From a virus, in IMG/VR virus record IMGVR_UViG_3300032278_004258, positions 1 through 43,860 of that record: a stretch of DNA of 43,860 bases. One strand, given 5' to 3'. Position 1 is the stretch's first letter. Each line of letters starts with the position of its first letter. The notes under the pieces were generated by a model. The model ran no database searches and was not told the DNA's origin. It saw only the letters and a list, made by a program, of their open reading frames with translations. The position numbers and the translations under genes were made by a program. This document shows, one piece after another, positions 1 to 6,904 of the stretch.

Positions 1-516
1 ATGGTCCAGACACTGCAGCAGATTGAACGCGAGGCGATCCTGGCCTCGCTCGCTCGGAACGATGGCGACAAGACCAAAGTCGCCGAGGAGCTCGGCGTCT
101 CCTTGAAAACGGTCTACAACAAAATTGCTCAGTACGAGGCTGATCCGGACGGACACGCCCTCTCTCTCGACGAGCGGTTCGGCTTCATGGTGTCCCGGCT
201 CGTGAAGGATGGCCAGCAGATCGCCAGTGAGCTGACCGGCCAGGATGCTCGCATGCTTCACATGGCGATCGGGATCTCCGGAGAGGCCGGCGAACTGCTC
301 GACGCCATCAAGAAGGCCGTGATCTACCGGAAGCCGCTCGACGTCGTGAACGTCGTCGAAGAGCTCGGCGATCTGGAGTTCTACATGAACGGGCTCCGCG
401 AATCCCTCAAGGTGGCCCGCTCAACCTGCCTGGAGCAGACCATGCAGAAGCTGGCTGTGCGATATGGAACCTCTTACAGCGACCAGGCCGCACAGCAGCG
501 AGCCGATAAGGCCTGA
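1..516 (+). CDS. Fis-type HTH / MazG-like pyrophosphohydrolase fusion
   Basis: Residues 1-46 resemble the C-terminal Fis-type helix-turn-helix (HTH_8) of NtrC-family regulators (KVAEELGVSLKTVYNKI). Residues 60-160 look like a phage MazG-type nucleotide pyrophosphohydrolase: EAGE (E95, E98) followed by EELGD (E121, D124) gives the two metal-binding acidic pairs of the all-alpha NTPase fold. MazG-like enzymes hydrolyse NTPs/dNTPs to NMPs, and phages use them to adjust nucleotide or alarmone pools. Joining a DNA-binding HTH to this domain is unusual. The first base of the window is the A of the ATG, so the true start, and a possible longer N-terminus, cannot be judged. GNAT and sigma factor genes follow. 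Confidence 0.7.
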   Translation: MVQTLQQIEREAILASLARNDGDKTKVAEELGVSLKTVYNKIAQYEADPDGHALSLDERFGFMVSRLVKDGQQIASELTGQDARMLHMAIGISGEAGELLDAIKKAVIYRKPLDVVNVVEELGDLEFYMNGLRESLKVARSTCLEQTMQKLAVRYGTSYSDQAAQQRADKA

Positions 517-557
517 AGCCCGGCCAGATCATTCCTGCGGAATCCAATGAAAGGGAC

Positions 558-1112
558 ATGATGACAACGAAAGCGACGAGCGCCCCGGGCGATGCCGGGG
601 GACTGCAAATTCGATGGCTGGTGAGGCGTGATATGCCACACGTGATGGAGATTGAGGCCGCGTGTCACCAATGGGATATGTGGACCGAGGACGAATTTCT
701 TGACGTGCTGCGTCGGCGAAATGTGATCGGAATGGTCGCGGAGTTCGACGGCGTCGTCGTCGGCTTTATGGTCTACGAGCTGAACAAGCACGACCTGTTC
801 CTCATGAATCTTTGCGTGCAACCGGCGATGCAGCGGACGGGTATCGGCACAGCCATGATCGATCGACTGAAAGAGAAGCTTTCGGCGGTCAAGCGGTCAA
901 CGATGGAACTGATCGTCTCCGAGCGGAATCTGGCCTGCCATCTGTTTTTGCGGGACCTTGGATTCCTCTGCACCGAAACCATCCGCTACCCGGACGACGA
1001 CGATAATTATCGCTTCGTATTCGATATCACGGCGAAGCCCGTATCGGAACGACTTCTGCCGAAGCGTCGCGATCGCTTTGAGAACCGCATACGCCGGATC
1101 GATCCGGCCTGA
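558..1112 (+). CDS. GNAT N-acetyltransferase, RimI-like
   Basis: This 184-residue protein has the GNAT fold. An acetyl-CoA pyrophosphate-binding segment is visible as LCVQPAMQRTGIGTAMIDRL (Q/R-x-x-G-x-G/A type), followed by a C-terminal NLACHLFLRDLGF element like that of RimI-type protein N-terminal acetyltransferases. It probably transfers acetyl from acetyl-CoA to a protein alpha-amine or another amine; the substrate is unknown. Two consecutive ATGs (558 and 561) follow an AAAGGGA Shine-Dalgarno. The C-terminal tail is rich in Arg and Asp. It precedes the sigma factor gene and is probably co-transcribed with it, although a stem-loop (1132-1155) separates them. Confidence 0.75.
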   Translation: MMTTKATSAPGDAGGLQIRWLVRRDMPHVMEIEAACHQWDMWTEDEFLDVLRRRNVIGMVAEFDGVVVGFMVYELNKHDLFLMNLCVQPAMQRTGIGTAMIDRLKEKLSAVKRSTMELIVSERNLACHLFLRDLGFLCTETIRYPDDDDNYRFVFDITAKPVSERLLPKRRDRFENRIRRIDPA

Positions 1113-1131
1113 CGATCCACTTTCTCCGGTG

Positions 1132-1155
1132 CTCACTGGTGTCGTCGCCAGTGAG
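1132..1155. repeat. Intergenic hairpin repeat, copy 1
   Basis: Arms CTCACTGG and CCAGTGAG form a perfect 8-bp stem around the 8-nt loop TGTCGTCG. It lies 34 bp before the sigma factor start. The same arms recur at 12368, 24431 and 35137. No T-run follows, so it is not a classic intrinsic terminator. Confidence 0.85.
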
Positions 1156-1188
1156 AATCCGACAGATTTCCTACCCAGAGGACTTTCG

Positions 1189-1746
1189 ATGAATGAACCG
1201 TCACTGACTCCTGAGCAGCAGGCTCTGTTCGATAGCCATCTCTGGATGGCTGCCCACGCCGCGAAACATCGCTGTGTTGGCATCAGCTACGACGAAGCCT
1301 ATGCCGCCGCCTGCGAAGGTGTATTCGAAGCTGCCAAGTCGTTCGACCCCGCCAAGCAAATCCTCTTTCGAACGTACGCGAAGCGACGGGTGCACGGGGC
1401 AATCGTCGATTACGTTCGAGCTCTCCAGGGACGCAAGGGGCAGAAGCAATTCTGCCGCCTGATGACGGAGGACGAGAATGATTCCGGCAATTTGCGTTCC
1501 CGCCACGACGCCCTGGCGATCGATGACACCACCGGGCAGGACTTGGAGAACGACGAGTTCTGGGAAGTGGCCTGCGTCGGCCTCAGTGCGACCGAAAAGG
1601 CGATCGTGACCGGCTACTACCGCGACGGCCACACCATGAAGGAAGTCGCCGAGGAGCTCGGCGTCTGCGAAAGCCGCGTCAGTCAGATCAACAAGCACAT
1701 GCTGCCGCGAATGCGTCCGCGAATCGAACGGCACATGTCCCTCTAG
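1189..1746 (+). CDS. Phage-encoded sigma-70 family factor (FliA/SigB-like)
   Basis: This 185-residue protein has a region-2-like segment (YDEAYAAACEGVFEAAKSFD, then FRTYAKRRVHGAIVDYVR) for core binding and -10 recognition. It also has a C-terminal region 4 helix-turn-helix (LSATEKAIVTGYY, then MKEVAEELGVCESRVSQI) for -35 binding. The organisation is like group 3 sigma factors such as FliA/WhiG. I chose ATG 1189 because AGAGGA lies 6 nt upstream; the frame is open further upstream but that part overlaps the GNAT gene and looks non-coding. It probably directs host RNA polymerase to phage promoters; which ones cannot be seen here. An anti-sigma gene was not recognised. Confidence 0.85.
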   Translation: MNEPSLTPEQQALFDSHLWMAAHAAKHRCVGISYDEAYAAACEGVFEAAKSFDPAKQILFRTYAKRRVHGAIVDYVRALQGRKGQKQFCRLMTEDENDSGNLRSRHDALAIDDTTGQDLENDEFWEVACVGLSATEKAIVTGYYRDGHTMKEVAEELGVCESRVSQINKHMLPRMRPRIERHMSL

Positions 1747-1794
1747 TGGCCTCGCGGCCCTTGTTCTGCCAATTACTCATTCGAGGAGAGTTCA

Positions 1795-2118
1795 ATGCCT
1801 CAGCTTAAGTGGGATTTCATTCCGAGCGGCGGATTCTGGATCTCTGAGGTTCCTCCGGGTAGAGCTTGCGAAATCCGGATGACGGAGTCTGGCGAGTTTC
1901 GGGCCAGCGTGAATCTGGAAGCCGCGGGGCACTCGGCAATATTTTCAGATCTGGCCTCGGCGAAGGCTCACTTCGAGAAGATCGCTGCCAGCAAGGAGCC
2001 CGCTGAGTTCGAGGTCTTCCGGGTAAAGGTCCTCGAAGAGATCGGACTGCTCCACCAGGAGATTGACCGAAAGCTTAACGCGGCCCTCCATCGCGTCGCC
2101 AATTACCAGAAGCCGTAA
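1795..2118 (+). CDS. Hypothetical protein
   Basis: This 107-residue protein has no family I recognise. It starts at ATG 1795 behind GAGGAGAG (near 1781-1789). The N-terminal half is beta-like with aromatic residues, and the C-terminal 45 residues are amphipathic and helical (VKVLEEIGLLHQEIDRKLNA). No signal peptide or membrane segment is seen. It lies between the sigma factor and other small early genes, so it may be an early host-takeover or regulatory protein, but this is position only. Confidence 0.6.
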   Translation: MPQLKWDFIPSGGFWISEVPPGRACEIRMTESGEFRASVNLEAAGHSAIFSDLASAKAHFEKIAASKEPAEFEVFRVKVLEEIGLLHQEIDRKLNAALHRVANYQKP

Positions 2119-2171
2119 TCGCTGAAAACCTAACCACACTCCCGTCCACTAAATCACCAGGAGAACTGTAA

Positions 2172-2426
2172 GTGAACCAGAGAGACAGACAGCAAGCTGC
2201 GAAGTTGATCGAACAGGAGTTCTACTCCCGGAGATCAGAGCTAATGAAAGATCCGTGCTGCAAGAAGATCGAGGCACAGAAGCCCGCGATTCTCTCCGAA
2301 ATGGGGCTAACCCAGAAGGTTAAGCAGCTTCGAAAAGCCCAGGCAAGAGCTCAGGAGCTCGAGTCGGAGTTGAATGCAGCTTTCGAAAGTGTATCAAGGT
2401 TCTCGAAGTCCGGAACGAAGTCGTGA
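2172..2426 (+). CDS. Small charged helical protein of unknown function
   Basis: This 84-residue protein begins at GTG 2172 behind AGGAG. It is dominated by Lys, Arg, Glu and Gln with heptad-like spacing (QKVKQLRKAQARAQELESEL), suggesting a coiled coil from about residue 40 to 75. There is a CC pair at residues 28-29. No family was recognised. It belongs to a run of short early genes. Confidence 0.5.
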   Translation: MNQRDRQQAAKLIEQEFYSRRSELMKDPCCKKIEAQKPAILSEMGLTQKVKQLRKAQARAQELESELNAAFESVSRFSKSGTKS

Positions 2427-2540
2427 AGCTGGGAGTCGACGCTCCTCGCCATGTTCCCGTGCACCGGGAGGAAGTTCACCAGAAGAAACAAGCCGGCTGA
2501 CCGTCAGGCGGCACACTGTAACTCCAAGAGGATTGGTTTC

Positions 2541-2780
2541 ATGAACGAAAAGAATGCACTGGCTGCTGGGTGGCTGTTAGTCCTGTCGACGTTTGCGGGT
2601 CTTTGTATGTGGGCCGCGAAACTGATGTTCGAATACAGCCTCTACACCATCGCGGGCCGGGACGTGGCGTGGTATCTCGACTTGCTCGGTGGTCTTGCCC
2701 TGAGTGCACTCAATCTCCCGCTGTTTGTCATCTGCCTGATCGCCAGGCATTGCGACGTTGCCACTCCGTTTCTTAGTTGA
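2541..2780 (+). CDS. Small two-helix membrane protein
   Basis: This 79-residue protein has two hydrophobic stretches, about residues 8-27 (LAAGWLLVLSTFAGLCMW) and 45-68 (LLGGLALSALNLPLFVICLI), separated by a short polar loop. ATG 2541 was chosen because AGAGGA precedes it; the frame is open to 2451 but that part is not hydrophobic and has no ribosome site. Holin or superinfection-exclusion roles are possible but nothing in the sequence is specific. Confidence 0.5.
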   Translation: MNEKNALAAGWLLVLSTFAGLCMWAAKLMFEYSLYTIAGRDVAWYLDLLGGLALSALNLPLFVICLIARHCDVATPFLS

Positions 2781-2929
2781 CGCGGGAGCCCGGCAACCTC
2801 AGCCGACCGGACGAAGTCGTAGGAGCCGCTGACGAGTGGCCACCGCGATGGAAGACAACAAGGGGGTGACGTGGAGGAGAGACCCCAATTCTTAATTTTT
2901 CCCTATCGCCTCACGCCTAAGGCCTTTCC

Positions 2930-3751
2930 ATGAAAACCTCAGAACAGACCAACGATATTGCCGCGGCTCTGGCGAAGGCTCAGAAGTCGATTGAGCCCGT
3001 CATCAAGGGCAAGACGGCAACCGTGAACTCCCGCAAGGGACTCGGCTCCAGTTACTCCTACGCCTATGCCGACCTCGCGTCGATCTGGGCCGCCTGTCGG
3101 TCCTCCCTGACAGACCAGGACATCGCCGTTGCCCAGAGTCCGGAAGTTAACGGACAGCAGGTCACGATCACCACGCGGTTGATGCACTCGTCCGGCCAGT
3201 GGATCGAAGGGAGTATGCAGCTCAACGCTGGCGACACAGCCATTCAGGTTATCGGTTCGGCGATCACGTACGGCCGGCGTTATGCCCTGATGGCATTTCT
3301 GGGGATCGCACCGGAGGACGACGATGGCGGGAAAGCCCAGGCAGCCGCAGAGAATGCCGCCTCTCGACAACAGCAATCACGACAATCGTCATCACAGTCG
3401 ATCGGAAAAAGAATAGAAGAGAAACCGGCTGCGGTGTCGACAGCTCCAGAGCCGGGCTCCTCGACGAAACCTCCGAAGGACCCGCCCGCCGAGCGGATCC
3501 GCGCCGCGCTCAAGCGGGCCCACTGCCAAAAGCTGAGCCAGGCTCGACTCGTGCTGCAGTGGGCGACAGACGGAGTCTTCGGTGGTGAGGACCCGTTGAA
3601 AGCGATCGAGGACGACGCGGTCGCGAAGTCGACCCTGCAGAGAATCATCGACCTCCATAAGAAGTACGAGCTGAAGCCGGAGGACTGGCTGCCCGCAGCC
3701 GAGGCCTGGCGGGATCAGCGGGCCACGCAGACACAGGGAGAGCAGGCATGA
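2930..3751 (+). CDS. erf: ERF-family single-strand annealing protein
   Basis: Residues 5-135 carry the ERF-family core: AAALAKAQKSIEPVIKGKTA, then YSYAYADLASIWAACRSSL and SAITYGRRYALMAFLGIA, followed by the acidic PEDDDGG. ERF proteins form rings and anneal complementary single strands in phage recombination (P22 Erf and relatives). The linker (about 140-190) is rich in Gln, Ser and Pro. The C-terminal 80 residues are a separate helical part (RIRAALKRAHCQKLSQARLV) as seen in many ERF fusions. It is a natural partner of the SSB at 8832. The next gene overlaps by 4 nt. Confidence 0.9.
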   Translation: MKTSEQTNDIAAALAKAQKSIEPVIKGKTATVNSRKGLGSSYSYAYADLASIWAACRSSLTDQDIAVAQSPEVNGQQVTITTRLMHSSGQWIEGSMQLNAGDTAIQVIGSAITYGRRYALMAFLGIAPEDDDGGKAQAAAENAASRQQQSRQSSSQSIGKRIEEKPAAVSTAPEPGSSTKPPKDPPAERIRAALKRAHCQKLSQARLVLQWATDGVFGGEDPLKAIEDDAVAKSTLQRIIDLHKKYELKPEDWLPAAEAWRDQRATQTQGEQA

Positions 3752-4425
3752 CGTGGATTCAGACTTACACGGGCGGCCAATTCGATCCGCTCAATCCGCG
3801 AACAGAGGACGTGAACATCATCGATATCGCCCACGCACTGTCGATGAAATGCCGGTACACCGGACATGCTCCGCAGTTCTATAGCGTAGCTCAGCACTCG
3901 GTGCTGGCGTCGATGTTCTGTAGCGATTCGCGAGCGGCCCTGATGCACGATGGAGGAGAAGCCTATCTGCCGGATGTGGCCCGGCCGATCAAGCAGTATC
4001 TCCCAGGCTTTATGGAAATGGAGGACGCCGTTCTCTCGGTCATCTTTGATGCCTTCAAGGTGAAGAGCCTGATTCTCCCCGACTGCGTGCATGAGATCGA
4101 TCTTCGCCTGCTGGCCAGCGAGTGGGGCTGGATGGGGTGGCCACGGCTCGACTGGATGGAGTCGATTGAGCGTGTGCCACTGAACTTTGTCTCCTGGTCG
4201 CCAGGGATGGCGAAGGTGCTGTTTCTGCGACGTTTCCTTGTCCTCTTTCCGGAGTACTCCGATGCCTCAATCCTCCAAGAAATCCACGACACCGAACTGC
4301 AGCTGCGAGTCGTGCGGACGCCCCGTCGAGAGCGAAGCCGACCTCTGGACCGATCTCTGCCAGGAATGCTGGGAAAACTATTCCGCCGCCGCGTGGTGGC
4401 AGATGGTCGATCTCTACGGGCTTGA
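3748..4425 (+). CDS. HD-domain phosphohydrolase with overlapping tail
   Basis: The N-terminal 170 residues match phage HD hydrolases related to YfbR 5'-nucleotidases: FYSVAQHSVLAS (H50), MHDGGEAYLPDVARPIK (H67-D68) and a later Asp in HEIDLRLLASE supply the metal ligands. Likely substrates are (deoxy)nucleoside monophosphates. Start ATG 3748 overlaps the ERF stop (ATGA). After about residue 171 the product becomes Arg-rich and reads through 164 nt that encode a convincing zinc protein in another frame (4262-4450). The tail is therefore probably a late extension, caused by loss of a stop or a small frameshift. Confidence 0.8.
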   Translation: MTWIQTYTGGQFDPLNPRTEDVNIIDIAHALSMKCRYTGHAPQFYSVAQHSVLASMFCSDSRAALMHDGGEAYLPDVARPIKQYLPGFMEMEDAVLSVIFDAFKVKSLILPDCVHEIDLRLLASEWGWMGWPRLDWMESIERVPLNFVSWSPGMAKVLFLRRFLVLFPEYSDASILQEIHDTELQLRVVRTPRRERSRPLDRSLPGMLGKLFRRRVVADGRSLRA

Positions 4426-4450
4426 TTCGTCACCAGCTCCGGCGTTCTGA
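4262..4450 (+). CDS. Small zinc-binding protein (CxxC...CxxC)
   Basis: This 62-residue protein contains CESCGRP, then LCQECWENYS, a treble-clef or zinc-ribbon arrangement in which two CxxC knuckles are about 20 residues apart. An aromatic segment follows (AAAWWQMVDLYGL). The start is ATG 4262, inside the 3' part of the HD gene in a different frame. The regular cysteines and lack of Arg bias show that this frame, rather than the HD frame, is the constrained one here. Small phage zinc proteins often act as regulators; no specific role is visible. Confidence 0.6.
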   Translation: MPQSSKKSTTPNCSCESCGRPVESEADLWTDLCQECWENYSAAAWWQMVDLYGLDSSPAPAF

Positions 4451-4478
4451 CCTGATTAACTTCTCCGCGAGCACTTCC

Positions 4479-5783
4479 ATGGATGTGTATTACAACGAAT
4501 TCGATCCATTCGCCGTTGAATGGCTCCGATCTCTCTGTGAGAGAGCAGTCATTTCTCCCGGCCATGTTGACCCGAGGTCAATCAATGAGGTCAATCCAGA
4601 AGATCTTGCCAGCTTTCGCCGAGTCCACTTCTTCAGCGGCATCGGTGGCTGGGACCACGCCCTGCGACTCGCGGGATGGCCGGACGAATGGCCTGTCTGG
4701 ACCGGAAGCTGCCCCTGCCAGCCGTTCAGTGCCGCGGGGAAGCGACAAGGAACAGATGACGAACGACACCTCTGGCCAGAAATGCTGCGTCTCATCGCCG
4801 TCAATCTGCCTCCAGCAATCTTTGGAGAGCAGGTTGCGAGCAAGGCTGGGCGTGAATGGTTCGCCGGAGTACGTGCTGACCTGGAAACACTGGGATATGC
4901 CGTCGGGGGGGGCGATCTGTGCGCTGCGGGCGTCCAGTCGCCGCACATCCGGCAGCGACTCTACTGGGTGGCCTATCTGCACGGCTACAGATGGAAGACG
5001 ACGGGGAAGTGTCAATCAGCTTCCGAGCGCCAATGGCTGGAAGAGGGCGAGCGGAGCGAATGTCGGCTCAACCTTGAACAATGCAGTTGCCGGAATCACG
5101 GGATGGCCTTCCCCGCGAGCGGCGGACAGCCAGGGCGGCATGGAACCACCGGGAGTAACGGGCCGGAAGTTGCAGACTGTTGCGGGATGGGCAACGCCTC
5201 GAGTCTCGACGAACGGCGGATACGGCAATGCGGAGAGAACGGGAAACGCACGGCTCGAGGATCAGGTTGCCGGCTGGAACACGCCGCGGGCGACGGACGG
5301 AACGCACGGCGGTCCGAATCAGACGGGGGGATCACTTCCAGCGGATGCGGCACTGGCCGGATGGTCGACATGCAGCAGCCGGGACTGGAAGGACACGGCT
5401 GGCATGTCGACCATCGCGACGAACCCAGACGGAACGACGCGCATTCGCATGGACCAGCTGCCGAGGCAGGTACATGGGACCGCTGCGACCTCGTCGACTG
5501 CCGCGACGGGAAACGGCGGCGGGTCCCGGAATCTGAATCCGGCGTTTTCCCGCTGGCTTATGGGTTTCCCCGCAGCCTTCGACCACTGCAGTCCCGGCTG
5601 GAAGGAATGGGACACAAGCCAGCAGCAGCTCGAAGGCTGCTCCGGCAACCAAGAAGCGTTCTTGCAGCTGCTGGAAGAAACCGTGTCGGTCGCCTGAAAG
5701 GCTACGGAAACGCGATCGTTCCTCAGCTCGCGGCCGAATTTATTCGAGCCTGCATCGAAGTACTCAAGGAGCCAAACGCATGA
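4479..5783 (+). CDS. C5-cytosine DNA methyltransferase
   Basis: This 434-residue protein starts with the typical phage opening YYNEFDPFAVEWL. Motif I is FFSGIGG (51-57), motif IV GSCPCQPFSAAG with the catalytic Cys80, motif VI FGEQV (about 115-119) and motif VIII SPHIRQRLYWVAY. C-terminal motif X is RLKGYGNAIVPQLAAEFI. It should methylate C5 of cytosine in duplex DNA, either protecting phage DNA from host restriction or modifying host DNA. The frame is open back to 4422, but ATG 4479 gives the family N-terminus and follows the zinc protein stop. The middle (about 165-380) is low-complexity and is the part overlapped by a second coherent frame. The ParB-like gene overlaps by 4 nt. Confidence 0.9.
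   Translation: MDVYYNEFDPFAVEWLRSLCERAVISPGHVDPRSINEVNPEDLASFRRVHFFSGIGGWDHALRLAGWPDEWPVWTGSCPCQPFSAAGKRQGTDDERHLWPEMLRLIAVNLPPAIFGEQVASKAGREWFAGVRADLETLGYAVGGGDLCAAGVQSPHIRQRLYWVAYLHGYRWKTTGKCQSASERQWLEEGERSECRLNLEQCSCRNHGMAFPASGGQPGRHGTTGSNGPEVADCCGMGNASSLDERRIRQCGENGKRTARGSGCRLEHAAGDGRNARRSESDGGITSSGCGTGRMVDMQQPGLEGHGWHVDHRDEPRRNDAHSHGPAAEAGTWDRCDLVDCRDGKRRRVPESESGVFPLAYGFPRSLRPLQSRLEGMGHKPAAARRLLRQPRSVLAAAGRNRVGRLKGYGNAIVPQLAAEFIRACIEVLKEPNA
4483..5697 (+). CDS. Overlapping +1-frame protein within the C5 methyltransferase gene
   Basis: A 404-codon open frame lies +1 to the methyltransferase and nearly inside it. It does not look random. It has LTWKHWDMPSG, then regularly repeated tryptophan blocks (TGWPICTATDG, TGWPSPRAADS, AGWATPRVS, AGWNTPRATDG, AGWSTCSSRDWKD), and ends with LNPAFSRWLMGFPAAFD. 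I recall proteins with the same blocks in many phages, usually next to or annotated as methyltransferases. No function is known to me. It may be a genuine dual-coded protein, or conservation imposed by the methyltransferase frame. The start is uncertain; internal starts are possible. Confidence 0.4.
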   Translation: MCITTNSIHSPLNGSDLSVREQSFLPAMLTRGQSMRSIQKILPAFAESTSSAASVAGTTPCDSRDGRTNGLSGPEAAPASRSVPRGSDKEQMTNDTSGQKCCVSSPSICLQQSLESRLRARLGVNGSPEYVLTWKHWDMPSGGAICALRASSRRTSGSDSTGWPICTATDGRRRGSVNQLPSANGWKRASGANVGSTLNNAVAGITGWPSPRAADSQGGMEPPGVTGRKLQTVAGWATPRVSTNGGYGNAERTGNARLEDQVAGWNTPRATDGTHGGPNQTGGSLPADAALAGWSTCSSRDWKDTAGMSTIATNPDGTTRIRMDQLPRQVHGTAATSSTAATGNGGGSRNLNPAFSRWLMGFPAAFDHCSPGWKEWDTSQQQLEGCSGNQEAFLQLLEETVSVA

Positions 5784-6850
5784 AGATTGAGTTATCAAAA
5801 ATTGTGACGACGGCCGGCACGCAGATGCGGGGCAGCATCAGCAATGATGTGGTCGAAGAGTATCAGCAGGCCGAGTTCCTACCGCCCGTGGATGTCTTCC
5901 GCGATCCGACCGAAGCGGACGAGCGGTACTACCTGGCTGATGGATTTCATCGCCTGGAAGCGAGGCTGCGAAATGAGGCTGGCGACATCAGTGCCATCGT
6001 CCACGAAGGCACCTTGCGGGATGCCATTCTGTATGCGGCCGGGGCCAATGGAGATCACGGCCTGCGTCGCAGTAATGAGGACAAACGCCGTGCCGTGACA
6101 ACGCTGCTCAAAGATGCGGAGTGGGCCCGCTGGACCGATCGGGAGATCGCCCGGCAATGCAAGGTGCACCACACCTTCGTCGGCAAGATCCGCTCCACTA
6201 TCGCCGAGGCGGCCTGCAACGAGCGAGTCTATACGACGAAGCACGGCACGGTGGCTGAGATGAAAACCGGCAACATCGGGAAGCTGCGATCGGATTCGAT
6301 GGACAGCGACGAATCCGATCAATGGGAGCAGACATGCGGCGACGAAGCCCGGAAGGTGTCCGCTGAGCTGAACGATCGAGTGAAGATGCGGGACGATTCG
6401 TTGCGCGAGGACGAGCAACCGCTCTTCTATGACCCGCTCGCCGAGGACGAATGCTCAACGGAACCGGAGCCGATTCGCGAGAGTGTGGTTGCTGAGGTGC
6501 GTCCTGTCTGGGAGTTGCCGAGTGCCGAGTCGCCCTTGCCGGAAGATCAGGCCGTGCGATATGCCCGGGCCTCGCGAGCCGAAGCCCGCCGACTGCGACA
6601 GCTGGCAATGGATCTGCAGTCTGAAACTGACAAAGCCCTCGACAGCGAAGCCGGGCAATTCCTCCAGGAAGTGCAGCAGTCGCTCCGGACCGCCCTCGAC
6701 AAATTCGCGGGATCACTCAAGGCCGCGGAGCCCTACTGCGTCTGCTTCAAGTGCCACGGCTCCGGCTGTGTCGCCTGCAAACAGTTCGGCTGGCTGAATC
6801 GATCGAGTCACGATTCCCGCCGTACAGATGGGCCTGTCACCAAGATCTGA
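5780..6850 (+). CDS. ParB/Srx-fold domain protein with C-terminal zinc-like motif
   Basis: This 356-residue protein has a ParB N-terminal-like fold: YYLADGFHRLEARLR is the ADGFHR box of ParB/Srx domains, followed by ILYAAGANGDHGLRRSNED. An HTH-like stretch (WTDREIARQCKVHHTFVGKI) probably binds DNA. The middle is acidic and disordered. The C-terminus has CVCFKCHGSGCVACKQ, a likely zinc cluster. Relatives include phage ParB-like nucleases/NTPases that accompany DNA methyltransferases. Start ATG 5780 overlaps the methyltransferase stop (ATGA), which supports a coupled pair. Probably a DNA-binding partner in modification or replication. Confidence 0.75.
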   Translation: MKIELSKIVTTAGTQMRGSISNDVVEEYQQAEFLPPVDVFRDPTEADERYYLADGFHRLEARLRNEAGDISAIVHEGTLRDAILYAAGANGDHGLRRSNEDKRRAVTTLLKDAEWARWTDREIARQCKVHHTFVGKIRSTIAEAACNERVYTTKHGTVAEMKTGNIGKLRSDSMDSDESDQWEQTCGDEARKVSAELNDRVKMRDDSLREDEQPLFYDPLAEDECSTEPEPIRESVVAEVRPVWELPSAESPLPEDQAVRYARASRAEARRLRQLAMDLQSETDKALDSEAGQFLQEVQQSLRTALDKFAGSLKAAEPYCVCFKCHGSGCVACKQFGWLNRSSHDSRRTDGPVTKI

Positions 6851-6881
6851 TTTGTCGTTTCTTGACACCAGATATCCAACA

Positions 6882-6900
6882 CCTCACGCCTGAAGCCTCA
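6882..6900 (+). repeat. Intergenic motif of the CCTMACGCCTRA type
   Basis: CCTCACGCCTGAAGCCTCA sits 4 bp before the helicase start. Related copies are at 2908-2925, 18979-18992 and 32413-32424, plus an inverted copy at 9281-9290. All lie just upstream of start codons. Function unknown. Confidence 0.6.
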
Positions 6901-6904
6901 CATC

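Noticed and set aside
1132-1155. Lambda-type operators, suggested by CCAGTG in the hairpins
   Set aside because: The symmetry and spacing differ (8-bp arms with an 8-nt loop), copies are far apart and there is no CI/Cro-type gene.
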